A stretch of DNA of 64,000 nucleotides from an uncultured Bacilli bacterium (GTDB taxonomy: Bacteria > Bacillota_I > Bacilli_A > RF39 > UBA660): assembly GCA_949425635.1 (NCBI GenBank), contig CASPWD010000004.1:62001-126000 (forward strand). Direction: 5' to 3'. Made by a program: the position numbers and the translations under genes. The stretch's first letter is position 1. Each line of letters begins with the position of its first letter. The notes beneath the pieces are model-generated. The model ran no database searches. It saw only the letters and a list, made by a program, of their open reading frames with translations, and had not been told where the DNA came from. This document shows, in pieces, positions 26,348 through 34,745 of the stretch.

Positions 26348-26475
26348 ATGATTTTAAGAAAAATGTTCGACTATTGTAGATAGAATCTCTATATATAGTC
26401 AATGGTTAAAATATGGAAGATGAATTTATAATGTATTTGTAAGGTAAGAGAGCAGCAGGAAGTAGTTGGTGTAAT

Positions 26476-28899
26476 ATGAGAAAAATTGAGTCGGTCGAAT
26501 GCTGTTTAGGTAAAAGAAGCAAAAAAATATTAGTTGGAATGATTTTTTTATTTTTATGTCTAATATTAACTATTACATTCAGTGCAAATGTAACCTATGA
26601 TCATGAAATAAAAAGTGTTTCTATATCTTCTGATGGTTGGAATGAAAATGAGAATAAAAGAGAACCAGGTAGTTGGAATTTTGTTGAGTCTGCTGCATGG
26701 ACTGGTTTAAATAAGACACAAATCCAAGTTAATATAGATACAACATCTAAATTAAAAAGAACAAATTTGAAAAATTACGATGTTGTATTAACTCTGGATG
26801 TTTCTACAAGTATGGCTGGTGAAAAGTTTACTAAATTAAAAGAAAATACTCATAAATATATTAATGAAATCTTAAAAACAGAGGGAAATCGTGTAGCTAT
26901 AGTTGAATATCATTCAACTGCTAGTGTTTTGACTGGTTTCACGAATGATGCAGATAAGTTAAATCAAATAATTGAAAATTTGAAATTAAAATGTGAAAGT
27001 AAGGTTGTTGATGGTACAAACCGAGAATGGGGATATTGTACTAACTATTATGATGGTTTGGTAAAAACGCAGGATATATTGGAAAGTTATACGTCAGATG
27101 AAAATCGTCAGTTAGTTGTCTTATTTTTAACTGATGGTGTAGCTAATAGAGATACAGGATTGATTAAAAGTCAATATGATGTATTAAAAGATAAATTTCC
27201 AGATAGTGTTATAAGTGGGATTCAATATGAAATGGGAAGTAACATAAATAAATATTTAAAACTTGCTAGTGATTACCAATATGATGCTGATATGAATAAT
27301 CTTTATGAACGTTTTTATGAAGCAACATATCGTGATGATGTAGAAAAATATGGGGAATTTGAAGTAACTGAAACTATTGCACCTAATTTTTATGTTGAGT
27401 CAACGAATGATATATCTGTTAACAAAGGACGTGTTGAATTAGCAGAAGAAAATGGTGAGCAAAAAATTATTTGGACAATAAAAGACAAATCTGAATTAGT
27501 TAATTTTAATACTGGTGCTAATGCAAAAATGTTTATAAATGCGACTTATAAAGGACAAAGTGAAACGAAGGCTTTTTATCCAACTAATGGAAAAAAAACA
27601 ATTAAATTTAAATTAGAAGATGATGAAAAGGTAACAACTAATGAGAGTGAAAAAACGCCAGTATTACAAAATGTATTTGAAGTAAAATACAATCCTAATC
27701 TTCCATCAGATTGCAAGAATTTGTTATATAACACAAACATCCAATATTATCAACCTTTCCAAGTGGCTAAAAAAAATAATGGTTCTTTAGCTTGTGACGA
27801 GTATGTATTTAGAGGATGGGAGTATACAGAAGATGCGAATGATGTAAAAAAAATAAGTGATAATATGTTCACAATGCCTGCACAGGATGTTGAAATAAGA
27901 GGTGTATGGGGAACATTAAATATTTCCAAAAGTTCGGAAGGTCAAGTGGCTGCTAAGAAAGGATTCTTATATGATGTTGTAAAAAATGGTGCTGTTTCTG
28001 ATAAAGATATCGATTTTAAATTGTATTCTTCTGCGACAAACGGACGTGGTAATTATTTTCAAGGGACAGAAGAAAAAGAAGATTCAATTTATTATTATCG
28101 AGGTGCAGTTACAAATAATAATGTCTTATTTGCTGGCTTCTGTTGGAAGATAGTAAGAACAACAGAAACTGGTGGCATTAAACTTTTATATAATGGGATA
28201 GCAAATGGAAATAAATGTACTGACGTAAAAGGAAATGCATCAGTAATAAATGGAGGAGCCAAAGTAGCATTTAATCTTGAATATTCTGATGCTAAATATT
28301 TGCAATACGTCTATGATAATGAACATTCTTCAACTGTAAAGTTAGTAGTAGATGATTGGTATAAAGAAAATATAGAATACAAAGGATATAGTAGTTATTT
28401 AGAAGATACAATATGGTGCTCTGATAAAAGCTCAAGTAAATTGTATGGAAATTATACGTGGTATGGTTTTGCATTAAGAGTCTTTTATAGGAGAGAAAAA
28501 CCTATATTAACTTGTGAAAACGATGATAGCTATACAGTAGATAGTAGTAAAGGTAATGGATTGTTAACTTATCCAGTAGCACTATTAACAGGTGATGAAG
28601 CACAAATGGCAGGACAGGCATTTCCTGATCATAACAATCGTACTTTTAGTAAAGACTCTTATACTCAAAGTGATATTGAATATTGGCTACTTTCTCCATG
28701 GACGGTTGGTGGTGAAGGTACTATCTCATCTATTGCCTTATCTCGTGTAATGACAAGTGGTGGTTTGAGTGGTTGTAGCTCTAATCAAGTTAATGGTGTT
28801 CGTCCAACAATTTCGCTAAAGCCTGATACGCTTTATGCTTTAAAAGGCAGTGGAGAAGAAGGAAGCATTACAAATCCATATATTATTGTAGATGGATAA
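26476..28899 (+). CDS. Secreted VWA-domain adhesin with InlB-type repeat and DUF6273-like C-terminus
   Basis: This 807-aa protein has a long signal/anchor region (residues 17-38). A von Willebrand A domain (about 100-290) keeps the metal site DVSTS (D108, S110, S112) and FLTDGVAN. Around residue 400-480 is an InlB/Listeria-Bacteroides-type repeat ending in TMPAQDVEIRGVWG. The C-terminal 260 residues match a domain common in gut Bacilli, DUF6273-like (FCWKIVRTTETGGIKLLYNG and VRPTISLKP). It is likely an extracellular adhesive protein heading the matrix locus. No sorting motif is seen. Confidence 0.7.
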   Translation: MRKIESVECCLGKRSKKILVGMIFLFLCLILTITFSANVTYDHEIKSVSISSDGWNENENKREPGSWNFVESAAWTGLNKTQIQVNIDTTSKLKRTNLKNYDVVLTLDVSTSMAGEKFTKLKENTHKYINEILKTEGNRVAIVEYHSTASVLTGFTNDADKLNQIIENLKLKCESKVVDGTNREWGYCTNYYDGLVKTQDILESYTSDENRQLVVLFLTDGVANRDTGLIKSQYDVLKDKFPDSVISGIQYEMGSNINKYLKLASDYQYDADMNNLYERFYEATYRDDVEKYGEFEVTETIAPNFYVESTNDISVNKGRVELAEENGEQKIIWTIKDKSELVNFNTGANAKMFINATYKGQSETKAFYPTNGKKTIKFKLEDDEKVTTNESEKTPVLQNVFEVKYNPNLPSDCKNLLYNTNIQYYQPFQVAKKNNGSLACDEYVFRGWEYTEDANDVKKISDNMFTMPAQDVEIRGVWGTLNISKSSEGQVAAKKGFLYDVVKNGAVSDKDIDFKLYSSATNGRGNYFQGTEEKEDSIYYYRGAVTNNNVLFAGFCWKIVRTTETGGIKLLYNGIANGNKCTDVKGNASVINGGAKVAFNLEYSDAKYLQYVYDNEHSSTVKLVVDDWYKENIEYKGYSSYLEDTIWCSDKSSSKLYGNYTWYGFALRVFYRREKPILTCENDDSYTVDSSKGNGLLTYPVALLTGDEAQMAGQAFPDHNNRTFSKDSYTQSDIEYWLLSPWTVGGEGTISSIALSRVMTSGGLSGCSSNQVNGVRPTISLKPDTLYALKGSGEEGSITNPYIIVDG

Positions 28900-28945
28900 A
28901 TAAGTATCATTATTTGTCATGTTATTTAGTAAAATTGCGAAAATA

Positions 28946-28955
28946 TGTGTATAAT
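28946..28955 (+). promoter_or_regulatory. Probable extended -10 promoter before the second adhesin gene
   Basis: TGTGTATAAT lies in the 155-bp gap between the two adhesin genes. The leader of about 90 nt contains no recognisable riboswitch. Confidence 0.45.
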
Positions 28956-29054
28956 GAATCATTTGATTGCTAGAAATTTACTATGTAAGATATTTTAGAG
29001 AACAATACACATAAAAAGATAAATATTTATAGAATTGGAGGGAAAGGAGTTAGG

Positions 29055-31409
29055 ATGAAAAAAATTAAAAGTAAAAAGACTATCTTATTTATAATGTTTC
29101 TGTTAGTGATGTTGATTTCTTTGACTTTATTTTCTTTTACTAAATCAACTGAGATAGATTATTTAGATAATGATATGCAACTTGAATTAAATAGTTCATT
29201 AATCTATTACTTAAAGGTAACTTATGATGGAGTAGATAGAGATTCTTATGATTCTAGGGTTCCTAAAGAAGGTGTGACTTCTAAGTTATTGAGTGGATAC
29301 ATTTATGTAGAAGATAAGATTCCAGGAGGATTAATGTTTGATGGATTTATTAAAGCCGATGATGGTACTGTTGGTGTTGTAAATCCAACAACAGGTAAAA
29401 CTTGTCACGGATATATAGTAGATGAAGTAGAACCTGGTAAATCTTATACTATAAATGATAATGGACTATTCTACGATGAGACTACTAGAACAGTTAGTTT
29501 TAGGGTAAAGGAAATGCAAGCTGGTTGTGAACTAATTGTAGGAATCAAAACAATAACGCCAGATGCTGTAGATGATCCTAAAACTCCTTTAATTGAAACT
29601 AGAAGAGATTTTTATAATTTTGCAACGGCGAGGGAAGAAAATTTATTAAAATATTCTAATATCGTTCATTCTTTTATTCAAAAAGGATCTAGTGATATAG
29701 AATTAAGTAAGGTTACTTATCAGTATGAAGGAGATGTACCTAGTAATGCACCAAAGTTACCAGAAGTGACTTCTTATGCGCCTAATGCATCAGTAAGTAT
29801 TGCTTCTTTTCCATATCTAGAAGGCTATAAATTTAGTGGATGGAAAATTAAGACAGAATCAGGTACAATTGTTCCGGCAACTTCTATATCATTTATAATG
29901 CCAAATGAAGATGTAATACTAACTGGTTCATTTGAAACGTTGACTCCACATACAGTCACTTATGAAGTAACAGGAATACCTGAAAGTATCTATACACCAC
30001 CAGAAGAAAAAATATATTATAAAAATCAAATCGTTACTTTGGATACAACTAAAGAAGGCGAAGTAATAAACGGTTATCGTTTCTTGGGTTGGAAGTACTC
30101 AGATATTATAGTAAATAATGATGAATTTATAATGCCAGATGAAGATGTCATAATAACTGGCGAATTTGAAGAAGTAAAATATAAAGTAATTTATAGTTTC
30201 TATGATGTAGGTGCTCCTTCTGATAGTGATTCTCTATTACCAGATACTAAGGAATATCGTCCAGGTGATGTTGTTACATTAGATTGGGTTAAGTCAGAAC
30301 CAGAGGGGTACAAATTTGCAGGTTGGTATAAAGATGATAATTTTTCGATGCCAGATGAAGATGTTGTCATTTATGGAGAGTGGGCATTAAAATTGGAAAC
30401 TTTTACACCTACTATAACAAAGGAGATTATCGATAAAAAAGATAAATACAGTAAAGGAGAAACTGTAAAATATAAGATTACTGTTACGAATCCTGAAACT
30501 TTTGCTATTAATAATATTCAAGTTAGAGAGAATAATAGTAAAGCAAAATTTGTTTTAGGAGAAGGCTATACTGTAATAACAGATCTTAGTGTATCTATCC
30601 CTATAATACAGGCAAATACTAGTGTTATTCTTTACTCTCAATATACAATTACAGATGAATCAGGAATGGTTACAAATGAAGTAGAAATAACAGGTGCTTC
30701 TGTTTCTAATAACCATGAATTAAATACGGAAGTCGAATATAAAGCAAGAGCTAGCTTTAATTTAAATGATACGATGATTAATATTTGCAAGGTTGTAAGT
30801 AATGATTTATCCAATGATGATATCTTTAGTTTTCGAATAGAAGGTGAAAGATATGATAGCACTATTAGAGTGTCGAATGGTGAATGTGAAAGTGTTTACT
30901 TAGATGAGGGAACTTATAAAATATGGGAGGTTCCATCTCAAGAATATAGTTTAGAAAGTATAACTTTGGATAAAAATGGTGTTGTTACAAATATAAATAA
31001 TGGAGATGAAGTATCTTTAAATTTGGGTAGTGCTTTGACGTTAACATTTACAAATAAACACATAAAGAAAAACTATTTTCATTCTAATGGAGAAATTATA
31101 AATAAGGTAGAACCTAGAATGTTTACTGTTACCTATACAGATGGGTTCGGTGGAGTTCTTTTTGAGGACCAAGTATATAAAGTTGCATACGGAAATTTAA
31201 TTCCGCCATATCAAGGAGAAACTCCAGGTTGTTATCCTCATCCTATTGTTGCAGAAGAATTTCTTTGTTTTATTGAATGGAATAATATGGCTTTTAATAA
31301 TGTTTATAATGATATGAGTATTGTACCAATTTGGTCCTATTCTGTAATTGGACCGGCTGCACCAGATGGTGACGAACCTGCCGATTTACCAGCTATAGGA
31401 GGTGAGTAA
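29055..31409 (+). CDS. Secreted multi-domain surface protein (InlB-type repeats, DUF11-like and SpaA-like domains)
   Basis: This 784-aa protein has a signal peptide and an N-terminal globular domain. Three InlB-like repeats with the beat GYKFSGWK and MPNEDVILTGSFE / MPDEDVVIYGEW (about 215-445) follow. A DUF11-type stalk comes next (TPTITKEIIDKKDKYSKGETVKYKITVTN). A SpaA/Cna-B-like domain near 570-680 ends in LTFTNKH. No LPxTG-like signal is visible. It is preceded by an excellent ribosome-binding site and ends 5 bp before the next matrix-type gene, implying co-expression. Confidence 0.7.
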   Translation: MKKIKSKKTILFIMFLLVMLISLTLFSFTKSTEIDYLDNDMQLELNSSLIYYLKVTYDGVDRDSYDSRVPKEGVTSKLLSGYIYVEDKIPGGLMFDGFIKADDGTVGVVNPTTGKTCHGYIVDEVEPGKSYTINDNGLFYDETTRTVSFRVKEMQAGCELIVGIKTITPDAVDDPKTPLIETRRDFYNFATAREENLLKYSNIVHSFIQKGSSDIELSKVTYQYEGDVPSNAPKLPEVTSYAPNASVSIASFPYLEGYKFSGWKIKTESGTIVPATSISFIMPNEDVILTGSFETLTPHTVTYEVTGIPESIYTPPEEKIYYKNQIVTLDTTKEGEVINGYRFLGWKYSDIIVNNDEFIMPDEDVIITGEFEEVKYKVIYSFYDVGAPSDSDSLLPDTKEYRPGDVVTLDWVKSEPEGYKFAGWYKDDNFSMPDEDVVIYGEWALKLETFTPTITKEIIDKKDKYSKGETVKYKITVTNPETFAINNIQVRENNSKAKFVLGEGYTVITDLSVSIPIIQANTSVILYSQYTITDESGMVTNEVEITGASVSNNHELNTEVEYKARASFNLNDTMINICKVVSNDLSNDDIFSFRIEGERYDSTIRVSNGECESVYLDEGTYKIWEVPSQEYSLESITLDKNGVVTNINNGDEVSLNLGSALTLTFTNKHIKKNYFHSNGEIINKVEPRMFTVTYTDGFGGVLFEDQVYKVAYGNLIPPYQGETPGCYPHPIVAEEFLCFIEWNNMAFNNVYNDMSIVPIWSYSVIGPAAPDGDEPADLPAIGGE

Positions 31410-31413
31410 CAAG

Positions 31414-32040
31414 ATGAAGATGGATTTTAAAAATATAAAAAAGAAATCAATATTATTTTTGATTCTATTATTAACTCTTGTAGTTGTAGGTGGAACAATT
31501 GCTTACTTTAGTGGAACAGGTATTTTTAAAAATGAATTTACAACATCAAAATATAAAATATCTATAGAAGAGGAATTTTATAATGATTGGGGAACTAAGA
31601 AAGTAAGTATAGTTAATAAAGATTCTGTAGATGTTGTACTTAGGGTCTCTTACGACGAAATATGGACAAAGTTAAATGAAGATTCTAATACTATAGATTA
31701 TTTGAGTAATAAAATATACGATTCTGATTTAGAAAGAATGACTGATGTAGTAACAAAACTGTGGACGGATGATTGGGAAAATAATTTTATTGATGGTCAT
31801 GATGGTTGGTATTACTACAAGAAAGTATTGAAAGCGAATAGCAATGTACAAATACTAAGTTGGATAGACTTAAATGTACCTTTATTAGAAGATAATTCTG
31901 TTTACGAAGAATACAGTTATGCTGATTATGAGCTAGTCTTCAAGTACGAAGCAGCTCAATTAAAAGAAGAAGCAATAAAGGAATTGTGGGGATTAGATGT
32001 CTCCATAGAAAATGGTAATATTACATGGCCATTTAATTAA
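31414..32040 (+). CDS. BsaA/TasA-type matrix protein
   Basis: This 208-aa protein has the signal region of SipW-dependent matrix proteins: hydrophobic core, then GGTIAYFSGTGIFKNEFTT. The body has the beta-rich pattern VSIVNKDSVDVVLRVSYDEIW, shared with BsaA and camelysin-like proteins that polymerise into biofilm fibres. The ATG at 31414 is 9 bp after AGGAGGTG, so the GTG inside that site is not the start. A diverged paralogue follows. Confidence 0.75.
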   Translation: MKMDFKNIKKKSILFLILLLTLVVVGGTIAYFSGTGIFKNEFTTSKYKISIEEEFYNDWGTKKVSIVNKDSVDVVLRVSYDEIWTKLNEDSNTIDYLSNKIYDSDLERMTDVVTKLWTDDWENNFIDGHDGWYYYKKVLKANSNVQILSWIDLNVPLLEDNSVYEEYSYADYELVFKYEAAQLKEEAIKELWGLDVSIENGNITWPFN

Positions 32041-32055
32041 TAATGGTATCTAAGC

Positions 32056-32074
32056 TAATACTTGGCTGGTATTA
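32056..32074 (+). other. Small hairpin in the leader of the second BsaA-type gene
   Basis: TAATAC and GTATTA pair around TTGGCTG. There is no T run, so it may be a processing or stability element rather than a terminator. Confidence 0.35.
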
Positions 32075-32115
32075 ACTTTTGATATAGATAGAAAAAGGAA
32101 AGGAAGTATAAAAAA

Positions 32116-32934
32116 ATGAAAAAAGACAAGCAAAGAAATAAAAAGCCATTGATCGCTTTAGCAGCTTTAGCAGTTGTTGGAGTAATAGGAGGAGCTTTTG
32201 CCTACTTTACAAGTGAAGCAATATTCAAAAATGAATTCGAAACTGAAAGATATCATTCAGAATTTATTGAAAAGTTTACTCCACCAGAGCCAGGAGATCC
32301 TAATTCACCAAAATGGGAACCAGGTTCAACTTTAGAAAAAGTTGTACAAGTAAAAAATACTGGTGATATTGATTTAGCAGTACGTGTATCGTATACAGAA
32401 GAATGGAAACCAATTGAGGGTGCTAATTTATCTAATACTCTAGAATATAATGGGACAACAGAGAGAGTAGTTAAATTAAATGGTGGAATAGAAGATTCTT
32501 TATTATGGAAAAAGGTAGGTACAGAAGATAATACTGATATTGAAAATCCTGTTACTTACTATTATTATTTAAAGAAAGTAGGAAAAGGAGAAACAGCTCA
32601 ATTTATTGATTCTGTAACTTATAATAAACATGTTAATATCGATTATGATGCAACTTATTTTATGAGCTATAAGACCAATAGAAATGCTACTGATGAAGAA
32701 GAAGCTCCAACAGAAGTAGAAGTAGTTTATAATAAAACAACAAAAGAATACGAACTTAAAAATCCTGCTGATCAAGCAAAAATTGAAGGTAAAAAACAAG
32801 TTTCTATGAGACAAGTTTACGACTCTAAAACAGATGGTTATGCAGGAGCTAAATATACTTTAACAATTAAAGTAGAAACAGTTCAATATGATTTCTATAA
32901 AGATGCTTGGACTGGTGCTCCAGATATAGCTTAG
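32116..32934 (+). CDS. BsaA-family SipW-dependent biofilm matrix protein
   Basis: This 272-aa protein has the hallmark start: a basic N-region (KKDKQRNKKP), LAALAVVGVIGGAFAYFTSEAIFKNEFET, then a beta-sandwich domain beginning EKVVQVKNTGDIDLAVRVSYTEEWKP. It is closely related in layout to the preceding gene. BsaA proteins form matrix fibres outside the cell and need the special signal peptidase SipW, which is not in this window. The start follows AAAGGAAG. Confidence 0.8.
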   Translation: MKKDKQRNKKPLIALAALAVVGVIGGAFAYFTSEAIFKNEFETERYHSEFIEKFTPPEPGDPNSPKWEPGSTLEKVVQVKNTGDIDLAVRVSYTEEWKPIEGANLSNTLEYNGTTERVVKLNGGIEDSLLWKKVGTEDNTDIENPVTYYYYLKKVGKGETAQFIDSVTYNKHVNIDYDATYFMSYKTNRNATDEEEAPTEVEVVYNKTTKEYELKNPADQAKIEGKKQVSMRQVYDSKTDGYAGAKYTLTIKVETVQYDFYKDAWTGAPDIA

Positions 32935-32972
32935 TTCTAGTTAAATAAAAATACCTGATAAAGGAGGTAACC

Positions 32973-33626
32973 ATGAAAAAGATAATATATTCATTTTTTA
33001 TAATGTTGGCACTTTTGTTTTCTTTAAACATAGTAAATGCGGAAGAAAATAGGTTGTATTTTACAAATAATGGTGATCGGTTATACTATGATAGTTCTTT
33101 ATATGATGGTGAGTATTTTATGAAACATTTAAAAATGATTCCAGGAAGGTCGTATGAAGATACTTTAAAAATAGAAAATGCAACGAATTATGATTATAGA
33201 TTGTATATGAGAGTTAAGAATGAAAATCAAAATGAGTTGGCACAAGAGTTACTTGATAATATAAAGATGGAAATAAAGTTAGATGGTGAACTTCTTTATA
33301 CTGGATTCGCAAATGGCTTAGATTATTCTCATGATGGAGTAGATTTGACTAATATGGTTTATATTGGTGAATTTAAAGCTGATACTAGTGGTGAAATAGT
33401 TGTAAATACTAAGCTAAGTGAGGAATACGCAAATATCGATAATCATGAAAGAGCTTCTATAGACTGGGAGTTTGTTGCTGAATATAATGATTTAGTAATT
33501 CCGATTAATCCAGATACATCAAAAGATAAGGTTGGTTATTATGTTAGATTTCTGTCAATATGTACAGTTATTCTTATAGCAATATTTATAGGAATTAAAG
33601 CATTATTAAAAAGAAATAAAATATAA
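32973..33626 (+). CDS. Exported protein with C-terminal membrane anchor, matrix-locus partner
   Basis: This 217-aa protein has a signal peptide (to about AEE, residue 24), an extracytoplasmic beta-rich domain and a C-terminal membrane span with a KRNKI tail. NPDTS stands 9 residues before the span, which resembles a degenerate NPxT-type sorting signal. Position directly after two BsaA-type genes suggests an anchor or assembly partner for matrix fibres. AAGGAGGTAACC gives a strong start. Confidence 0.65.
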   Translation: MKKIIYSFFIMLALLFSLNIVNAEENRLYFTNNGDRLYYDSSLYDGEYFMKHLKMIPGRSYEDTLKIENATNYDYRLYMRVKNENQNELAQELLDNIKMEIKLDGELLYTGFANGLDYSHDGVDLTNMVYIGEFKADTSGEIVVNTKLSEEYANIDNHERASIDWEFVAEYNDLVIPINPDTSKDKVGYYVRFLSICTVILIAIFIGIKALLKRNKI

Positions 33627-33642
33627 TTTACCTTAAAAAAGA

Positions 33643-33666
33643 GCATCGCTTTTAATAAAGGCGATG
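33643..33666 (+). terminator. Hairpin ending the matrix operon
   Basis: CATCGC (33644-33649) pairs with GCGATG (33661-33666). Its 3' arm is also part of a much longer inverted repeat, so the two structures exclude each other. Confidence 0.45.
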
Positions 33667-33764
33667 TAGAATATATGAAGAAAAATAAAATTAAAAACTA
33701 TAAAAAATATAAACTATACAAACTACAAACTAAAAATACTTCATATATTCTACATGGCTTTTAT
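33655..33764. repeat. 26-nt inverted repeat flanking a 58-nt A-rich loop
   Basis: Arms 33655-33680 and 33739-33764 are complementary except for one mismatch and one G-U pair; the inner 17 bp are perfect. The loop is A-rich and nearly free of G. It lies between the matrix operon and the GH25 gene. Confidence 0.8.
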
Positions 33765-33795
33765 TATGTGAATATTTTACTAAAAGAATATGTGT

Positions 33796-33803
33796 GATAT
33801 AAT
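33796..33803 (+). promoter_or_regulatory. Extended -10 promoter of the GH25 gene
   Basis: GTGATATAAT precedes the ATG at 33824 by about 20 bp, with AGGAG between. Confidence 0.5.
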
Positions 33804-33823
33804 TTTAGTAGGAGAACGTATCT

Positions 33824-34663
33824 ATGCAGTATTCATTATTAGACAAATATAAAATGTTTGCTTTGCAACATCGTAAGATAGTTGTTTTTTCGTTGTGTAT
33901 TTTAATCTTTAGTGTGTTTATTTATTGTTTTAATGATGGATATTCAATGAGATCAGAAAATGATGAGTTTAGTGAAATTCAAAGTTTTATTGATGAGATT
34001 CGTGAAAAAGATAAATCTCTAAATAGTAAATTAGAGGTTGATATAGTAAGAAAGAATGTTAAAGGTATTGACGTTTCAGAATTCCAAAGAGATATTGATT
34101 GGGAGAAGGTTAAAGAATCTGGAATCGATTTTGTAATGATAAGATGTGGGTTTAGAAGTATGGTAAAGGGTGACATTCGTGAAGATCAGAAATTCAGATA
34201 TAACATAAGTGAAGCAAATAGATTAGGAATTCCAGTAGGTGTTTATTTTTATTCAACTGCTATAAATAAAAAAGAAGCATTAGAGGAAGCAAGCTATGTT
34301 ATTAATTTGATTAGTGATTATGAAATTACTTATCCAGTTGCTTATGACTTTGAAATGTTTAACGAAAATAGAACTGAGGGACTTAATGATAAAGATATAA
34401 ATGATAATGCTATCTATTTTTTAGATTATATAAGAAGTCATGGTTATCATGGAATGCTTTATAGTAATTTAAGAGCTATAAATTATCATTGGGATTTGGA
34501 AAAATTTAAAGGCTATCCTTTATGGTATGCACAATATATAGATACATCAACTTATGATGATGATTATGTAATGTGGCAGTATGCAGATAATGGTAGAGTA
34601 GATGGAATAGTTGGTAATGTTGATTTAAATGAAGGCTACTATGCCTATGAAGTTGTTAAATAA
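33824..34663 (+). CDS. Membrane-anchored GH25 lysozyme (muramidase)
   Basis: This 279-aa protein has an N-terminal membrane anchor (about 18-38) and a GH25 barrel from residue 78. Catalytic residues are visible: Asp83 in KGIDVSEFQ, and Asp175 and Glu177 in YDFEMF. Near its end are VMWQYADNG and GNVDLNEGY, usual for the family. It cleaves the glycan strands of peptidoglycan outside the membrane. It has its own promoter and terminator. Confidence 0.9.
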   Translation: MQYSLLDKYKMFALQHRKIVVFSLCILIFSVFIYCFNDGYSMRSENDEFSEIQSFIDEIREKDKSLNSKLEVDIVRKNVKGIDVSEFQRDIDWEKVKESGIDFVMIRCGFRSMVKGDIREDQKFRYNISEANRLGIPVGVYFYSTAINKKEALEEASYVINLISDYEITYPVAYDFEMFNENRTEGLNDKDINDNAIYFLDYIRSHGYHGMLYSNLRAINYHWDLEKFKGYPLWYAQYIDTSTYDDDYVMWQYADNGRVDGIVGNVDLNEGYYAYEVVK

Positions 34664-34666
34664 TAT

Positions 34667-34688
34667 GAGGACGAATAAGTCCTTTTTA
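34667..34688 (+). terminator. Intrinsic terminator after the GH25 gene
   Basis: AGGAC and GTCCT pair around GAATAA, followed by TTTT. Confidence 0.65.
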
Positions 34689-34745
34689 TATGGTAAAAAG
34701 ACTCCTTTTATGTTAATATAAAAAGCAATTTATAGGGGGATTAAT

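Noticed and set aside
26348-26475. Riboswitch in the leader of the VWA adhesin gene
   Set aside because: I looked for cyclic-di-GMP-type and other common riboswitch cores and found no convincing conserved elements.
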